DNA of 64,000 bases from assembly GCF_015832195.1 (NCBI RefSeq), contig NC_052016.1, positions 79,880,547 to 79,944,546 of the forward strand, read 5' to 3'. A model generated the notes under the pieces. The model was not told where the DNA came from, did not search any database, and saw only the letters and a program-made list of their open reading frames with translations. Positions 13,303 to 23,399 of the stretch are shown piece by piece (the stretch's first letter is position 1; each line of letters opens with the position of its first letter). The DNA comes from Motacilla alba alba. Lineage: Eukaryota > Chordata > Aves > Passeriformes > Motacillidae. A program made the position numbers and the translations under genes.

Positions 13303-14669
13303 ATGCTCCAATACAAAAATCAAAGACAATAATCCATTCACTTGCTCAGCTTTAGTAAGGCTATGGGCAGAATATGGTTTTTTGTTTTCAGCTTTACATT
13401 TCATTATTGTTGTGGATCAAATGCAGGATCTCAGAGAACCATCAGAATTACCAAAGACTGTAAAAAAAAAAAAAAAAGTATTATTTTAACCTTGAGAAAA
13501 ATAGAGAGATCTCTATCTTCAAAATATAGATTAGAAAGATTAAGATAGCAACCCTCCTGTTTATTTAGGAAAAAAAACCTATTTTTCACCAAAATATTAG
13601 ATACTAGGAAAAACTTACTGGTAAAGTATTTCCTTAAGAATTTTCAAAGGAGCTTTTTTACGAAGGGGACAGCATGCTGTAGAAGACAATTTCCTTGAAA
13701 GAGGCTAACCTAGCACTGGAATTCCTGAGATAAGGCAATATCAGGACATTTCAGCTCTGTTTTTCCATAGTTTTAGAAACAAACTCCAGGCAACTCCAAA
13801 CTCCATCAAATACCATTCAAAACCAACTTGGATATGTTACTAAATTAATGCTACATGAGACGGTTCAAGAGAAACATTTTCTGCTCTGTAGGCAAGTGCT
13901 GTTATGCTCTATCTCCTCCCTGGTGCAGAGGGATAATAAAACAGGAAAAGATTTGCTGTCATATCTTCAGAATAATTTGTAATTAGTGCTTTAAAGTGAG
14001 AAGAAGATGTAGTATTAATTCTTTTATTTATAATCTATTCCATTTCTGCTTGCCTGAAGCATGCTTAATTTGATAGGCATCTTTTAATTTGTAATTAGTC
14101 TTTAGGAAGGACTATTTTCTGATGCTTTAAGCAGTGCACTATTTATTAATTTGTGTTCTCTCACTTTATCCAGTGTTTATGCACTGTGGACCAGATTCAG
14201 TACCCACTGAGAGGTAATTGTAAATTAGTTCAGCATTTAGCTCATTTGGCTTTCTTATATTTTTGAACACATAAAACAAGATAAATTATAATTTAGTTTA
14301 CATCCTATCATCTCAGCCTGCCTTGCACATAATTCTTACAGGGAGAAAAACATCTCCAGGAGTTATTTTTGCTTTATTAATGTAAAAAGTAGTGGCAGCC
14401 ACATCTGGCTTTTGGCAAAAGAGGAAACATGGCTATGACCACATCACTGAAGCACTTTTGAGACTTTCTTGTCTTTGCTCATGAGTATGTAAAACTAAAT
14501 TAAATTTTATTTCAGGTAACTCATAGTTATTACTGCCTCAAGCTGAAAACATGTAGTGAAAATAGTTAACTTCTTGTAATATTTACATATTTCTTAGTCT
14601 ACCTCAGCATCTTGGTTTAAATATCATCTAAACGCCCTGTGTCAAGTACTGTACTGTAAGGGGGACCTT

Positions 14670-15020
14670 ACATCAGCCTTACAGTACTTAAAGGGGTCTC
14701 ACAAGAGATCTGGAGAGAGACTTTTAACAAAGGCATGTAGTGACAGGACAAGGAGGAATGGCCTTAAATTGAAGGGGAATAGGTTTAGATCAGATATTAG
14801 GAAGAAGGTCTTTACTACAATGGTAGTGAGACAGGTCAGACTGAAACAGGTTATTCTGAGAAGTTGTGGACTCCTCATCCCTGGAGCTGTTCAAGTCTAG
14901 GTTGGATGGGGCTCTGAGCAACCTGGTCTAATGAAAGGTTCCCTGCCCACAGCAGTGGGGGTTGCAAAGAGATGATCTTTAAGGTCCCTTCCAACGCAAA
15001 CCATTATATGACTCTTTGTA
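14670..15020 (+). mobile_element. CR1 LINE 3' end
   Basis: This is a 5'-truncated CR1 on the plus strand. It starts at the 'CAGCCTTACAGTACTTAAAGG' region and continues through the 'GACAGGACAAGGAGGAATGG', 'TAGGTTTAGATCAGATATTA' and 'GGTTGGATGGGGCTCTGAGC' landmarks of the 3' terminal region. It ends at GGTCCCTTCCAACGCAAACC, just before position 15020. All expected segments are in order and the copy seems moderately diverged. Severe 5' truncation is typical of target-primed reverse transcription. An 11-bp inverted repeat sits across its left edge (14651-14687). Confidence 0.92.
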
Positions 15021-15199
15021 CATACACAACAGATTTCATAAATTATTCCTGTCTTGATCAATTGCGAATGCAACTTGCAGGAAAGTCACAGAGGAAAATT
15101 TCTGTAAAACAGTGCATAACACTTTGTGGCCCCAAACTGCTGCCTTAAGTAGTCATTCTCTCTTTGAAAAATCCAAAAGAATGCTAAATAGGATGGTTA

Positions 15200-15452
15200 C
15201 AAAGAGCATGAAGGTTTTCTCTTCACAAGAAGCAGCTTGGAGAAGGCAAATGGAAATTAATATGAGTTGAATTTCAGGGAAAGAATTTTTTTATACTGAA
15301 AACAACCTCCTCAGTGATGAGGTAGAGTCCCCATACCTGAAGGTTTTCAAAATAGAGTGCTAGATAACCCTGTCTAAGCTCCCTTTTCAAAAAAAAAAAA
15401 AGGGACGGACCAGATGGTCCTTCATGGCCCCTTCCAACAGTTCTATGATTTT
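15200..15452 (+). mobile_element. CR1 LINE 3' end, a second subfamily
   Basis: This is a second plus-strand CR1 tail lying just downstream of the one at 14.67-15.02 kb but from a different, more diverged subfamily. It carries 'ACAACCTCCTCAGTGATGAG', 'GTAGAGTCCCCATACCTGAA', 'GTGCTAGATAACCCTGTCTA' and 'GGACCAGATGGTCCTTCATG'. It ends at CCCTTCCAACAGTTCTATGA, the usual CR1 terminus. A 13-base A run has expanded inside it near 15390. A separate insertion event from the upstream CR1 is likely because both have complete 3' ends. Confidence 0.88.
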
Positions 15453-15492
15453 TTAAAAATATGTTTTAAAAGAAAGGTAGAAGGAGAGAAAG

Positions 15493-15553
15493 CAAAAAAA
15501 ACCCCAACAAAACAACCAACCAAACAAAAAAAAACCACCTAAAAAAACCACCT
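15493..15553. repeat. A/C-only low-complexity tract
   Basis: About 60 bases contain only A and C on this strand (A runs with CCAACC, CAACCAAAC units). It is the reverse-strand version of the T/G tracts elsewhere. It begins about 40 bases after the CR1 terminus. Confidence 0.9.
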
Positions 15554-16597
15554 CCATTAGAGGCATTTTCTTTTCCAGTAGTATTTCCCCAATACTTCCT
15601 TTTTTCAAAGCTTCCTCTAATTTTGACCTCTTTCTCATAATTAAGGTGATTTGAGCAGGCCTTATTTATTTTTTAGCTAAATGTAAAATTAGATTCTAAA
15701 ATATTTCTTGATAGTATATGCTTTATATCTATACTTTTAAGTCATTGTTTGGCTTCCTCATTGTGAATTGTCCCTGCACTTTTTGATTTCTCACATTTAA
15801 TTTTCAGCTACTTTTCTGAGTGTTCAGTCTGCATGATTTTGCAGAGGGATCGTGTACTTGGTATTCTAGGCTGTAACCTTTTTCCATCTACGTAATTTTT
15901 AATGGTCTGTGGTTGCAATTTCAATTAATTCTTCATTATGTCAAACACAGGAAAAAAATGAGGTCAAGATTACCTGGATGACAGCTGTAGGAATACAGCA
16001 GAGGAGATGCATTGACCTGTGTGGTATGGTTGTTTTTTGGGGTTTTTTTCCCCAACTCTTAAATCAAATGCAGAGGCATTTTAAATGTATGTGGTTCCAG
16101 TATTAAGAAGTGTAGGGAGAATTCTCCAATATCTCACACTAATATCTCCTATTTGCCAGCAAGATTTCTTTATTGCAGTTATTACACATATTACAGCTAT
16201 TAATCATATTAACTTGAAATTTACTTGTGGAGCAATGCCTTATAAAACAAGAATTTCAATGTATCATTTCCCATTTTAATACACTATTAGAAATATACAC
16301 TGTTGGGGGCTGGACTAAGTATTGAATAACAGCCTGCAGATCTGTAAGAACTTCAAGAGAGACTTTATTAATCTCAGAAGTATTGTAATTGTAAGATAAG
16401 ACATAGCATCAACTGTTAGATGTATATCTTTTTGAAAATACAACTAAGCCAAAATATCTGGTGACAGGTAAGGAAATTTAGATTTCAGGTTTTAAGCGAC
16501 CATTTTTTGCTTATCTTCATGCAAGCTGCTGTGTCAATCATTTAACATGGTGAAATATCTTTGAAACTTCATATATTTTATAGAGATTTCCTTGGTT
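15554..16597. other. gene-free unique sequence
   Basis: I see no gene, recognisable repeat or structured element in this AT-rich stretch. The short open frames at 15.9-16.3 kb overlap each other and have no family resemblance. Confidence 0.6.
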
Positions 16598-16680
16598 TTA
16601 AAGCCTGAAGGACTTTTAAATCATCTAATCTGACCTCCAGTATGACACAGGTCATTTCACTTCATTCATATAATTTTTTA
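16598..16680 (-). mobile_element. ancient CR1-like remnant, antisense
   Basis: The segment AAGCCTGAAGGACTTTTAAA, ATCATCTAATCTGACCTCCA and ACACAGGTCATTTCACTT follows a known antisense CR1-type 3' end of the 'GGGACCATTGTGATCATCTAGTCTGACCTCC' kind found widely in amniote genomes. Only about 80 bases can be aligned by eye, and divergence suggests an old insertion predating the other copies here. Confidence 0.5.
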
Positions 16681-18296
16681 GTGAAGAAAATGTCTGCATT
16701 TCAGTCTTCAAAAATGAGTTGTATGCCATATGAAGGAAATAAGAGAGACAGGAATTGAAATTCAGAATTATTTTGAAAAACTAGAAAATAATATTGAAAA
16801 AATTAGACATGAGTATTCAGTTAAGTCAACTATATATTTTCTATTTTGGTGAGAACAGATAACTGCAGAAAGTTGAGATATAGATATTTTGATTTGATGA
16901 CAAATACACATAAATTACCTGGAAGTAAGAGATAATGACAAAACTGGTCCAAAATCCACTGTTAATAATAGAAAAAAATTAGAAAATGGGAACCACATGG
17001 GGTAAGTAAACAGGAATGTCTTTTGGAGAACTACACTTGCTTTTGAAGGCTTTGAAAGAATTCTACACTTGTGGCTCTGTGTGTTAGTATTTCCATTGCT
17101 TCCAACATGCCACAGGCTTCCTACTGACTGTAAAAGGTCCCAGGACAAAGATTGTTGGTCGTGCTCTGCATGGATATGTCTAGGCCAGCCTGGCCCGGCC
17201 CTTTGTGCTTTGTGCTCATCTGATTTACAAAAAAAGCACTTCTCTAACAATGAGACTGTTGTCTGAGTGCTTTTAGCTTCAGCATAGCAGTATTTTGTGG
17301 TGGAAAGTAATTATTTTATTTTTTTTTTAAGTTTTATTTTACCAGTACCTAGTGGTAACCTGCAGTGGTCTTGTGTGCAATCAACTGTGTATGTTCCTAT
17401 ATTAAAACTGTAGTATAGAAGGGTGAAGCCTCAGGACAGCAAATGAGGCATTTTTTTACATTCTAAATCTTATTTTAACCAAAAAATTCACAGCATATGT
17501 ATAAAGCTAAGAAGTTATTTAAGTGCTGATATTTAAATAATCTAATGAAGAAAACTCATGTTAATAGCCAAGTTAAAACTGTTGCACAAGAACTGGTGCT
17601 CTTTTGGATCCTAAGGGTGACAGGTTTGGTATTTGTTGAGAAGGTCTGCATATTCAGAAACTTTTACAGGTCATCGTACAATGAAAGCAACATGCATACC
17701 ATGTGTTCAGTTACATATAAAAAAATGCTCTCTGATAATCAAACAACGGAATCCCCTTTTACATTAGATTCTGGTCCAAAAAAAAAAAAAAAATCACGGA
17801 AATAATTAATTCACCACATAGGGCCCAGCAGCAGGCTATATTCAACTTTTTAAAAGTAATCAAGTCCACAGACTGTGAATTGATCCTCCACAGAGATGAG
17901 ATGTGAGGCCAGACATATACCTGGCCTTCCTTTATTTAGCGCTATCAATATTTTTTTTTAAATAGATGACTGTTGAGATTTCTTTTATCTCTTTTCTGTA
18001 TTTCAGTTTTTTTCCAAGACAACAAATTCTCAAGCAATTAATTAAATGAACTCAGCCTTTTTTTATTTTGGTTTTTTTTTCCTCCCTTACATTAGATAGT
18101 ACATGTTTTGTACTGGGAAAAGAATAAAAAGGAAAAATTGTTGTACTAACCCACTCTTCCTGGGTCTAAGAGATTGTCCCCAAATATTATAATCCCTTTG
18201 GTCCCCAATCATATATGTTGTGATTATGAAAAATTATGAAAAAAAATTAGGACGATACACACAGCCCTACAGAGCAGGGATTAGAAGAACATTTAT

Positions 18297-18372
18297 AAAA
18301 TCATATACTCCAAGGGTAGAAGAAGCCTGCTAGTATCAAATCTGGGCAGCCCCTCCCCATCTGGCAACAGGG
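18297..18372 (-). mobile_element. doubtful old CR1-like scrap, antisense
   Basis: An AATCATATACTCCAAGGGTA segment followed by GAAGAAGCCTGC and CAGCCCCTCCCCATC has the layout of an antisense CR1 3' end (ATCATAGAAT..., then GGAAGRGACC, then a C-rich run). The match is loose and short. It may be chance. Confidence 0.25.
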
Positions 18373-19002
18373 GATTCAAAATATATAGCTTGATTTTTTG
18401 CAAGGATTTTATTTCTGATTCTTCTTTGATAGCTACAAATCAGTTATTTTATCAAAGATAAACATCTGCCTAAACAGCTTATGGCTCCCTGGGCCTTTTC
18501 TGCATTGTAATTGAAATATTGCTACTGTTTTTAGTCCTCTGAGGCTTTAAAAAGTCTCCAGTTTCCTTCTGAGTTATTAAAAATAAAATTACTGGTTTGG
18601 AGATAATTCAACTATTCACTTCATCATAAGAAATTTATAGTTCAGATGGTAAAACCAATTGTGTTACTATCAGAGTAATTTGCTACTTCCCTTGAGAGTC
18701 TTGGGTATGAGTTGTCTAGATCTGTCAATTTCTCTATGTAGGCTTAGTTAATTTTAGCAGATGCTGTTTCATATGTTCTGTTAGTACAGATGGTGAAATT
18801 TTTATTTTATGTAAGGGGGCAAAATTTCGTTTCTTCTTTTATTTCTACTTTTTTTTTTTCCCTTCAGATGAGAACTGAAACAGGTGAAAGGAAATTTTCA
18901 GATAAGTGTATATCCCAGAAGAGGTTCTACACACAAAAAATATAGATACCAATTGTCACAGCAGAAGTGTTTTTATTTCTATGAAAACTGGAGGAAGTGT
19001 TT

Positions 19003-19193
19003 CTGTGTTGGTTTGGGTTTTTCTTTTTTTTTTTTTAATTGGTTTTTAGGGATTTTTTGTTTTGTTTTGTTGTTTGGTTTTTTTTTTTTTTTGGTTTTTA
19101 GTTTTTTGGGGTTTTTTGGGTGTTTTTCTTTTCTGCTTGGTTTGGGGTTTGTTTGGGTTTTAGTGGTTTTTGTTGTTGGTTTTTTTTTGTTTG
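19003..19193. repeat. T/G-only low-complexity tract, about 190 bp
   Basis: This is the longest strand-asymmetric tract in the window. Over about 190 bases the plus strand is nearly all T and G, with T runs of 12-16 and GGG/GGGG clusters such as TTTTTTGGGGTTTTTTGGG. Only a handful of A or C bases interrupt it. The Phe/Gly/Leu/Val-rich open frame across it (18884-19210) is a composition artefact. Several G runs on one strand could allow G-quadruplex-like folding, though spacing is irregular. Confidence 0.92.
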
Positions 19194-19499
19194 ATGCTTC
19201 TAGCGGATGATATATCTGTTACTACCATAACCCAGCGGCATACAATAAAAACAAAGATAAGGTTTCATGAACCAATTTACAGTTTTGGAGTCTTCTGATG
19301 GTTATGTGCAATGAAAGTGAAAACAAACACAAAGTAATTTCAGCCATATTTTGATATTTTAGTTCTACTGACTAAAAAATACAAAAATCTGACCTATGAA
19401 ATTCTTGAAGATTTCTTTGCTTTTATTCCACCTTCCCTTGTAATAATGTCAAATTAAGCCTGATATACAATTTTATTATCTCTATCTGCCACTGACACA

Positions 19500-20060
19500 T
19501 ATTAAAAACAACTTGTGCAGACTCCTCCTGCAGTGCTTAACTTACTGATCTCCCAGCCTGTGCAAACATCCCTTTAGGCAATGCCACCCCCTCTGCCTGA
19601 CCAAGGCTCATAGAAAGGCACCAAAACCTCCATGCTCTTTGCTGGATGGCTGTGTCCTCCTTGCAGAAGTTAATGGGAGTTCAAGAGGTGTCCGATGTGC
19701 TGGGGTAGCTGCTCCTGCTGCTGCTGGGATCCATGCCCTGTGGCACATTACTGCCAGTGTTGAGCCTTCCCATATTAAAGAGAGTTTTTGGAAACCTTCC
19801 ATCTCAACTGCTGCACAAATTGCTGCCTCTGTTTGCTGTGCTCCCAGCTGGCTATGCTTTCCCTGGTGCCAGCTGAAGAGGTACTTGACAATTCCCAACT
19901 CTAAATTAAGGATTTTAATATGGCTGAAGATAGCAGATGTAAGCACCTTTTCAGTAGGATTAGCTCCCAGGGGCTGTTAGAAACTGCTAGAGCTTCTAGG
20001 AATAAACACGTCTCTTAGCTAACTGTGTGAGCAGCAGCAGCAGCACCCTTTGGGGAGGAG
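19500..20060. other. GC-richer unclassified block
   Basis: This patch is clearly less AT-rich than its flanks. It contains CTG/CAG clusters: GCTGCTCCTGCTGCTGCTG near 19710 and (CAG)5 near 20031. Overlapping frames of 112-113 codons on both strands (19608-19946 minus, 19639-19980 plus) look like no known protein, and two opposing frames over the same bases argue for composition rather than coding. It could be a conserved non-coding element, an unrecognised repeat or a cryptic exon; I cannot tell which. Confidence 0.4.
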
Positions 20061-20730
20061 AGCCTAAAAATCCCTTCATCAATTTCCGCATCCCTTAGCT
20101 GCTTCCCTTTACACTGACCTTCCCTGGAGTGTTCTAGTCGACTGACTAGGTTCATTTCCATTTCAGAATCTTCTATCTTTATGTCTGTTGGATGCTGTTG
20201 AAGAATGGGATATATGTATCAGTAAACATTAACATGAGATATGTACCTACTCCATGTCTGCTCTTTGCTTCCACCTGGCACTTCAGCTCATGTGCATTGT
20301 GCTGCAGTTTGTGCCAATACTTGTCTTGTACCAATGAAGTGTAGTCAATGTGGCTCAAAAAGCTCATTGTTGCTAATGGAATCAAAGCACCAAAAAGCAT
20401 TCTGACAGCAATTCTGACATGTAGGGGAAAAATAAATGCAAGCTCTGAGATCAGCAAGGAGAGGCTTATATAAGTTGTTTGTAGTGTGGCGACACCTTTG
20501 TTTTGAATTTGAAGTGAAGAGTTTAATCAGATTCTATAATCATCAAAATAAAGAATAATTTATTATTAATAATTTATTGCGGTTTAAAGGTTTAGGTAAA
20601 AATACCATATGAAATGCACTTTTTTTTTTTCTTTTAATAACTCAGGACAAAGAAAATACTATTCCAAAAATTACTTTCTTTCCATTTTTACTTTATGTTA
20701 CAAACTATATTTTGTTTTCTAAAATATAAA

Positions 20731-20756
20731 AATGATGAAGATGATGATGATGATGA
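20731..20756 (+). repeat. (GAT)n microsatellite
   Basis: About eight ATG/GAT triplets with one interruption (AATGATGAAGATGATGATGA...) lie in AT-rich DNA. Confidence 0.9.
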
Positions 20757-21106
20757 AAAATTATTGTATTTATCTAAACAGGGCAAGGTTTCTGAAGAAT
20801 AAAAAAATAGCAAAAAACTTCATCTTTGTTTAAAACTCTCTAAACTTCACATAAACATCATACCTTTGAATAAGATTTTTATCAGCTCCAAAGCACTACA
20901 GAATTTGATATTTGCTGTTATTTCAAATTTCAACTCACAATGTCATGATGTACCTGGGACATTTTGTATGTAGATATAAAGATTTAATTGATAATACTTT
21001 CCTTTTTTTTTTTTTTTCAGTGAAAAGAAATCAGTTTATGTGACAGGAATTTCCTTACTAATTAAAGCTTTCTTGTATAGATGCACTTTGTGTGTCTGGG
21101 TGGAGT

Positions 21107-21132
21107 AAAACAAACAAACAAACAAACAAAAC
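21107..21132 (+). repeat. (CAAA)n microsatellite
   Basis: Five or six perfect AAAC units are followed by a degenerate A/C tail. Confidence 0.9.
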
Positions 21133-21707
21133 CACACAAAACTGGTCTCTTTGAAGGTCTGAGAAGTTTTTAGTGGAATAGGGTAGATTTGGAGAATTAC
21201 TAGATTTTATCGGTGCATAGGAGTAAGCACCATGCTTTAAAGAAAATTTATTTCTTCTCTTTTAAAGGAATATAGTGGTACATCAGAAGTGCCTTGCTCG
21301 AAAGGCATAGATCAAGTGTCTATATTCCAAGCTACTAATTTTCAGAATTATGAAAATTGATATTTATTCAGTGAAACCAGCTACTCATAATTTACCTAAC
21401 AGCAAATTTATTCCTTGATACATTTTTTTTAGGCTCAGTTCCCTTTAGTCATGTATTGGTAAAATGGCAGATTTCTCCTCAGAGTTATAGGAAACATGGG
21501 CATGACCCACTTTTGTCAAGACTAGCAGTTTTTTGAAATAAAAGTTTTGCAAAATTTTACTTTGAAATAACCACATTAAGACACAATTTTATATTTTTTA
21601 TTTGTATTTTAAAATTAGAAATGCTTTTTTTTGAGTACCCTATGTTCTGAATACTGAACCTGCCTAGTCAAGAAAAATACTTCAGATTAATCTTCTTGAA
21701 CTCTGTC

Positions 21708-21976
21708 AAGATGGTTCTGTGACCACTTCCCTGGGGAGCCCATTTCTGTGCCCAGGAACCCTCTGGCTGAAGATTCTTTGTCTAACATGCCAGCTAAACC
21801 TCCCCTGACACAGCTTCAGGCCATTCCCCCAAGTCCTGTCACTGATCAGCACAAAGGGATCACTGCCTGCCTCAAGCTGGAGACTGCAATGAGGTCTATC
21901 CTCAGTCTCCTCTTCTCCAGGCTGAACCGACCAAGTGACCTCAGCTGCTCCTCATATGGCTTTCCCTTGAGGCCAA
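21708..21976 (-). mobile_element. CR1 LINE, antisense, left part (split by LTR)
   Basis: Read on the minus strand this is the CR1 3' coding region. The plus strand shows CCACTTCCCTGGGGAGCCCA, then CTAAACCTCCCCTGACACAG, CAAGTCCTGTCACTGATCAG, TCCTCAGTCTCCTCTTCTCC and CAGCTGCTCCTCATATGGC. These are the antisense CR1 landmarks in the right order. The match stops abruptly at 21976, where a TG of an LTR begins, and resumes at 23400. The two halves are one element interrupted by a later insertion. Confidence 0.92.
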
Positions 21977-22563
21977 TGTCGTGGTTTGAGAGGAAATGAG
22001 TTTTTGGGAGGTGGTAGTGGTCGAACCAATAGGTGCCCAGATGTGGATATTGGCACCTGGTTTGACCATTGAGGATATGGATCCGCCTCTGAGAACACAG
22101 GGGTTAAAAGCGAGAGCTCATAGGATCTTAGTTCTCTTGGTTCCGGTGGATGGAAGAGTTCAGACCTCCCCTGCCCAGCTTCGGGCTGGGTGGGGGAGGG
22201 GGAAAGGGCCACGCGGCCGAAGGAGGTAGGCCGGAGCCATGGGCCGAAGACGGGAGGCGATGGCTTGAATAAGAGTGAGTTCCCCACAGAGACGGAGGGG
22301 TGGAGGAACTCAGAGAAGCAGCGGGCAGCCCCCCCTCCTCGAGAGAGAGAGAGAGAGAGTGAGAGAGAGGTGCCAGTGCTATCTTGGATGTGATAGCACC
22401 GGCCGGGCCGAGGCAATGGGAACCGTGCCCAATGAAGAGTGTGTAGCAGTGTGGGAGTTCAAGCTGAGCAGAGACTGTGATTTTAACCCTTCTGCGGAAG
22501 GTGGAAACCTGGCAAATGCTGATCCTCCGGGAGTCGAAGGAGAGAGAGACGGATGAGAGGAAA

Positions 22564-22570
22564 TATAAAA
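22564..22570 (+). promoter_or_regulatory. TATA box of the LTR promoter
   Basis: TATAAAA lies 588 bases into the LTR, after a long GA-rich U3-like part. In an LTR this would place transcription start some 25-30 bases downstream, near 22595. Whether it is still active cannot be judged from sequence. Confidence 0.55.
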
Positions 22571-22717
22571 GGTGAGAGAGCGGTGCAAGTGAAGAACGAC
22601 GGAGAGAAGCTGAGGGAATCCTAGGTGGAGGAGATGATAGAGTGGCTTTTGGCTGGACTCTTTCTTGTATAGCCATGAGCAGAATCTTTCCTGTAATACA
22701 GAGACTGCATTTTAGGG

Positions 22718-22903
22718 GGAGGCGGCGCCAAAGAAGTGATGGTGAGACCCCTCGGCCCCAGGGGGTGAAATATTGGGGGGGACTGGTGTCCCGAACAGGA
22801 GGAGGCGGCGCCAAGGAGTGACGTGAGCGGAGACGACAGGTGATGAGTAATGGTGAGACCCCTCGGCCCCAGGGGGTGAAATATTGGGGGGGACTGGTGT
22901 CCC
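22718..22903 (+). repeat. tandem GC-rich duplication inside the LTR
   Basis: Two copies of a unit start with GGAGGCGGCGCCA (22718 and 22801) and finish with a 52-base block that is identical in both copies (22741-22792 and 22852-22903). Copy 2 carries about 28 extra bases between the two parts. The identity of the 52-mers, against a background with mutations elsewhere, suggests a recent duplication or ongoing homogenisation, or that the duplication was already in the active element. Confidence 0.95.
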
Positions 22904-23262
22904 AAAACAGTGAGAGACTGTCGTTCTCTTCTGGAGCTGGGCATTCTTGAAAGGGAAACCCTAAAAGCAGCTCTGGTCCATGTGCAGTGGTGAGAGCACT
23001 GAACATGGAAGGAAGAAGTCACGACGTGCAGGTGCTGAGTGACGGGGGATTGGCCTGTGGCACAAGGGGGCTCTTCTCTCCTCAATGAAATGAGAGGTGA
23101 TTGCCGGAAGGGTGGAGATGGACTGTGTTGATGATTTAAAGAGTTATGGACTGGGAAGAGAACTGAGGTTTTGTGTCCTTCTGTGAGAATTGAGTGGGGG
23201 GAGGAGAAATGTTTGACAGGTTTTCCATTCTGCTCTGTGTGTCCATTTTATAATTGTGTGCT

Positions 23263-23268
23263 AATAAA
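23263..23268 (+). terminator. LTR poly(A) signal AATAAA
   Basis: AATAAA is followed at once by a 10-base T run and a T/G-rich segment, the usual downstream element of a retroviral R-U5 junction. It lies about 690 bases after the TATA box, implying an unusually long R region if both are used. Confidence 0.6.
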
Positions 23269-23399
23269 GTTTTTTTTTTCCTTTTGTTTGCAAGTGGAGG
23301 CCTGCTTTGCTCTGTCTCTGATCACATCTCACAGCAGACACCAGGGGAGGATGGGTTTTCATGGGGCCACTGGCATTGGGCCAGGGTCAAACCATGACA

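Larger units (their letters stand above)
8207..14669. other. gene-free stretch with one GC-richer block and a hairpin
   Basis: No gene is supported. Overlapping minus-strand frames at 9.3-9.9 kb lie in the GC-richer block described separately and resemble no known protein. The interval also holds a T/G tract at 11.5 kb, a (GAAA)n patch at 13.28 kb, a perfect inverted repeat at 13.0 kb, an A run at 13.46 kb, and two copies of a TAATTAG-containing 15-mer at 13.97 and 14.09 kb. Confidence 0.6.
16681..21707. other. gene-free stretch with T/G tract and GC-richer block
   Basis: No gene is supported. This interval holds an A run at 17779 that follows an open frame without family resemblance, a faint CR1-like scrap at 18.3 kb, a long T/G-only tract at 19.0 kb, a GC-richer block at 19.5-20.06 kb, and (GAT)n and (CAAA)n microsatellites. 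The rest is AT-rich sequence with nothing recognisable. Confidence 0.6.
21977..23399 (+). mobile_element. solo LTR of an ERVL-like endogenous retrovirus, 1,423 bp
   Basis: The element begins TGTCGTGGTTTGA (21977) and ends TCAAACCATGACA (23399). These are matching inverted termini with the 5'-TG...CA-3' ends of an LTR. Both flanks are the same antisense CR1, so there is no internal gag/pol/env region and this is a solo LTR, normally left by recombination between two LTRs. Inside are a (GA)n patch at 22340-22370, TATAAAA at 22564-22570, a duplicated GC-rich block at 22718-22903, and AATAAA at 23263-23268 followed by a T run. The plus orientation rests on the TATA box and AATAAA order. The target duplication is imperfect: GCCAA before and GCCCT after. 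The intact CR1 reading ...GAGGCCCTTCACC... fits a 5-bp GCCCT duplication with two changes in the left copy. Confidence 0.85.

Noticed and set aside
18884..19210. 108-codon plus-strand frame with a long hydrophobic stretch
   Set aside because: It is created by the T/G tract at 19.0 kb and is not a membrane protein gene.
19608..19980. Opposing 112- and 113-codon frames
   Set aside because: Both strands are open over the same bases, no family resemblance is seen, and no splice or promoter context is visible.
22128..23006. 292-codon minus-strand open frame, the longest in the window
   Set aside because: It lies wholly inside the solo LTR, antisense to its promoter-to-R region, and includes the duplicated GC-rich block (hence a repeated DTSPPQYFTPWGRGVSP segment). 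GC-rich, stop-poor composition explains it, and it resembles no known protein.
22621..23085. 154-codon minus-strand frame over the same LTR
   Set aside because: This is another frame of the same stop-poor, duplicated LTR DNA.
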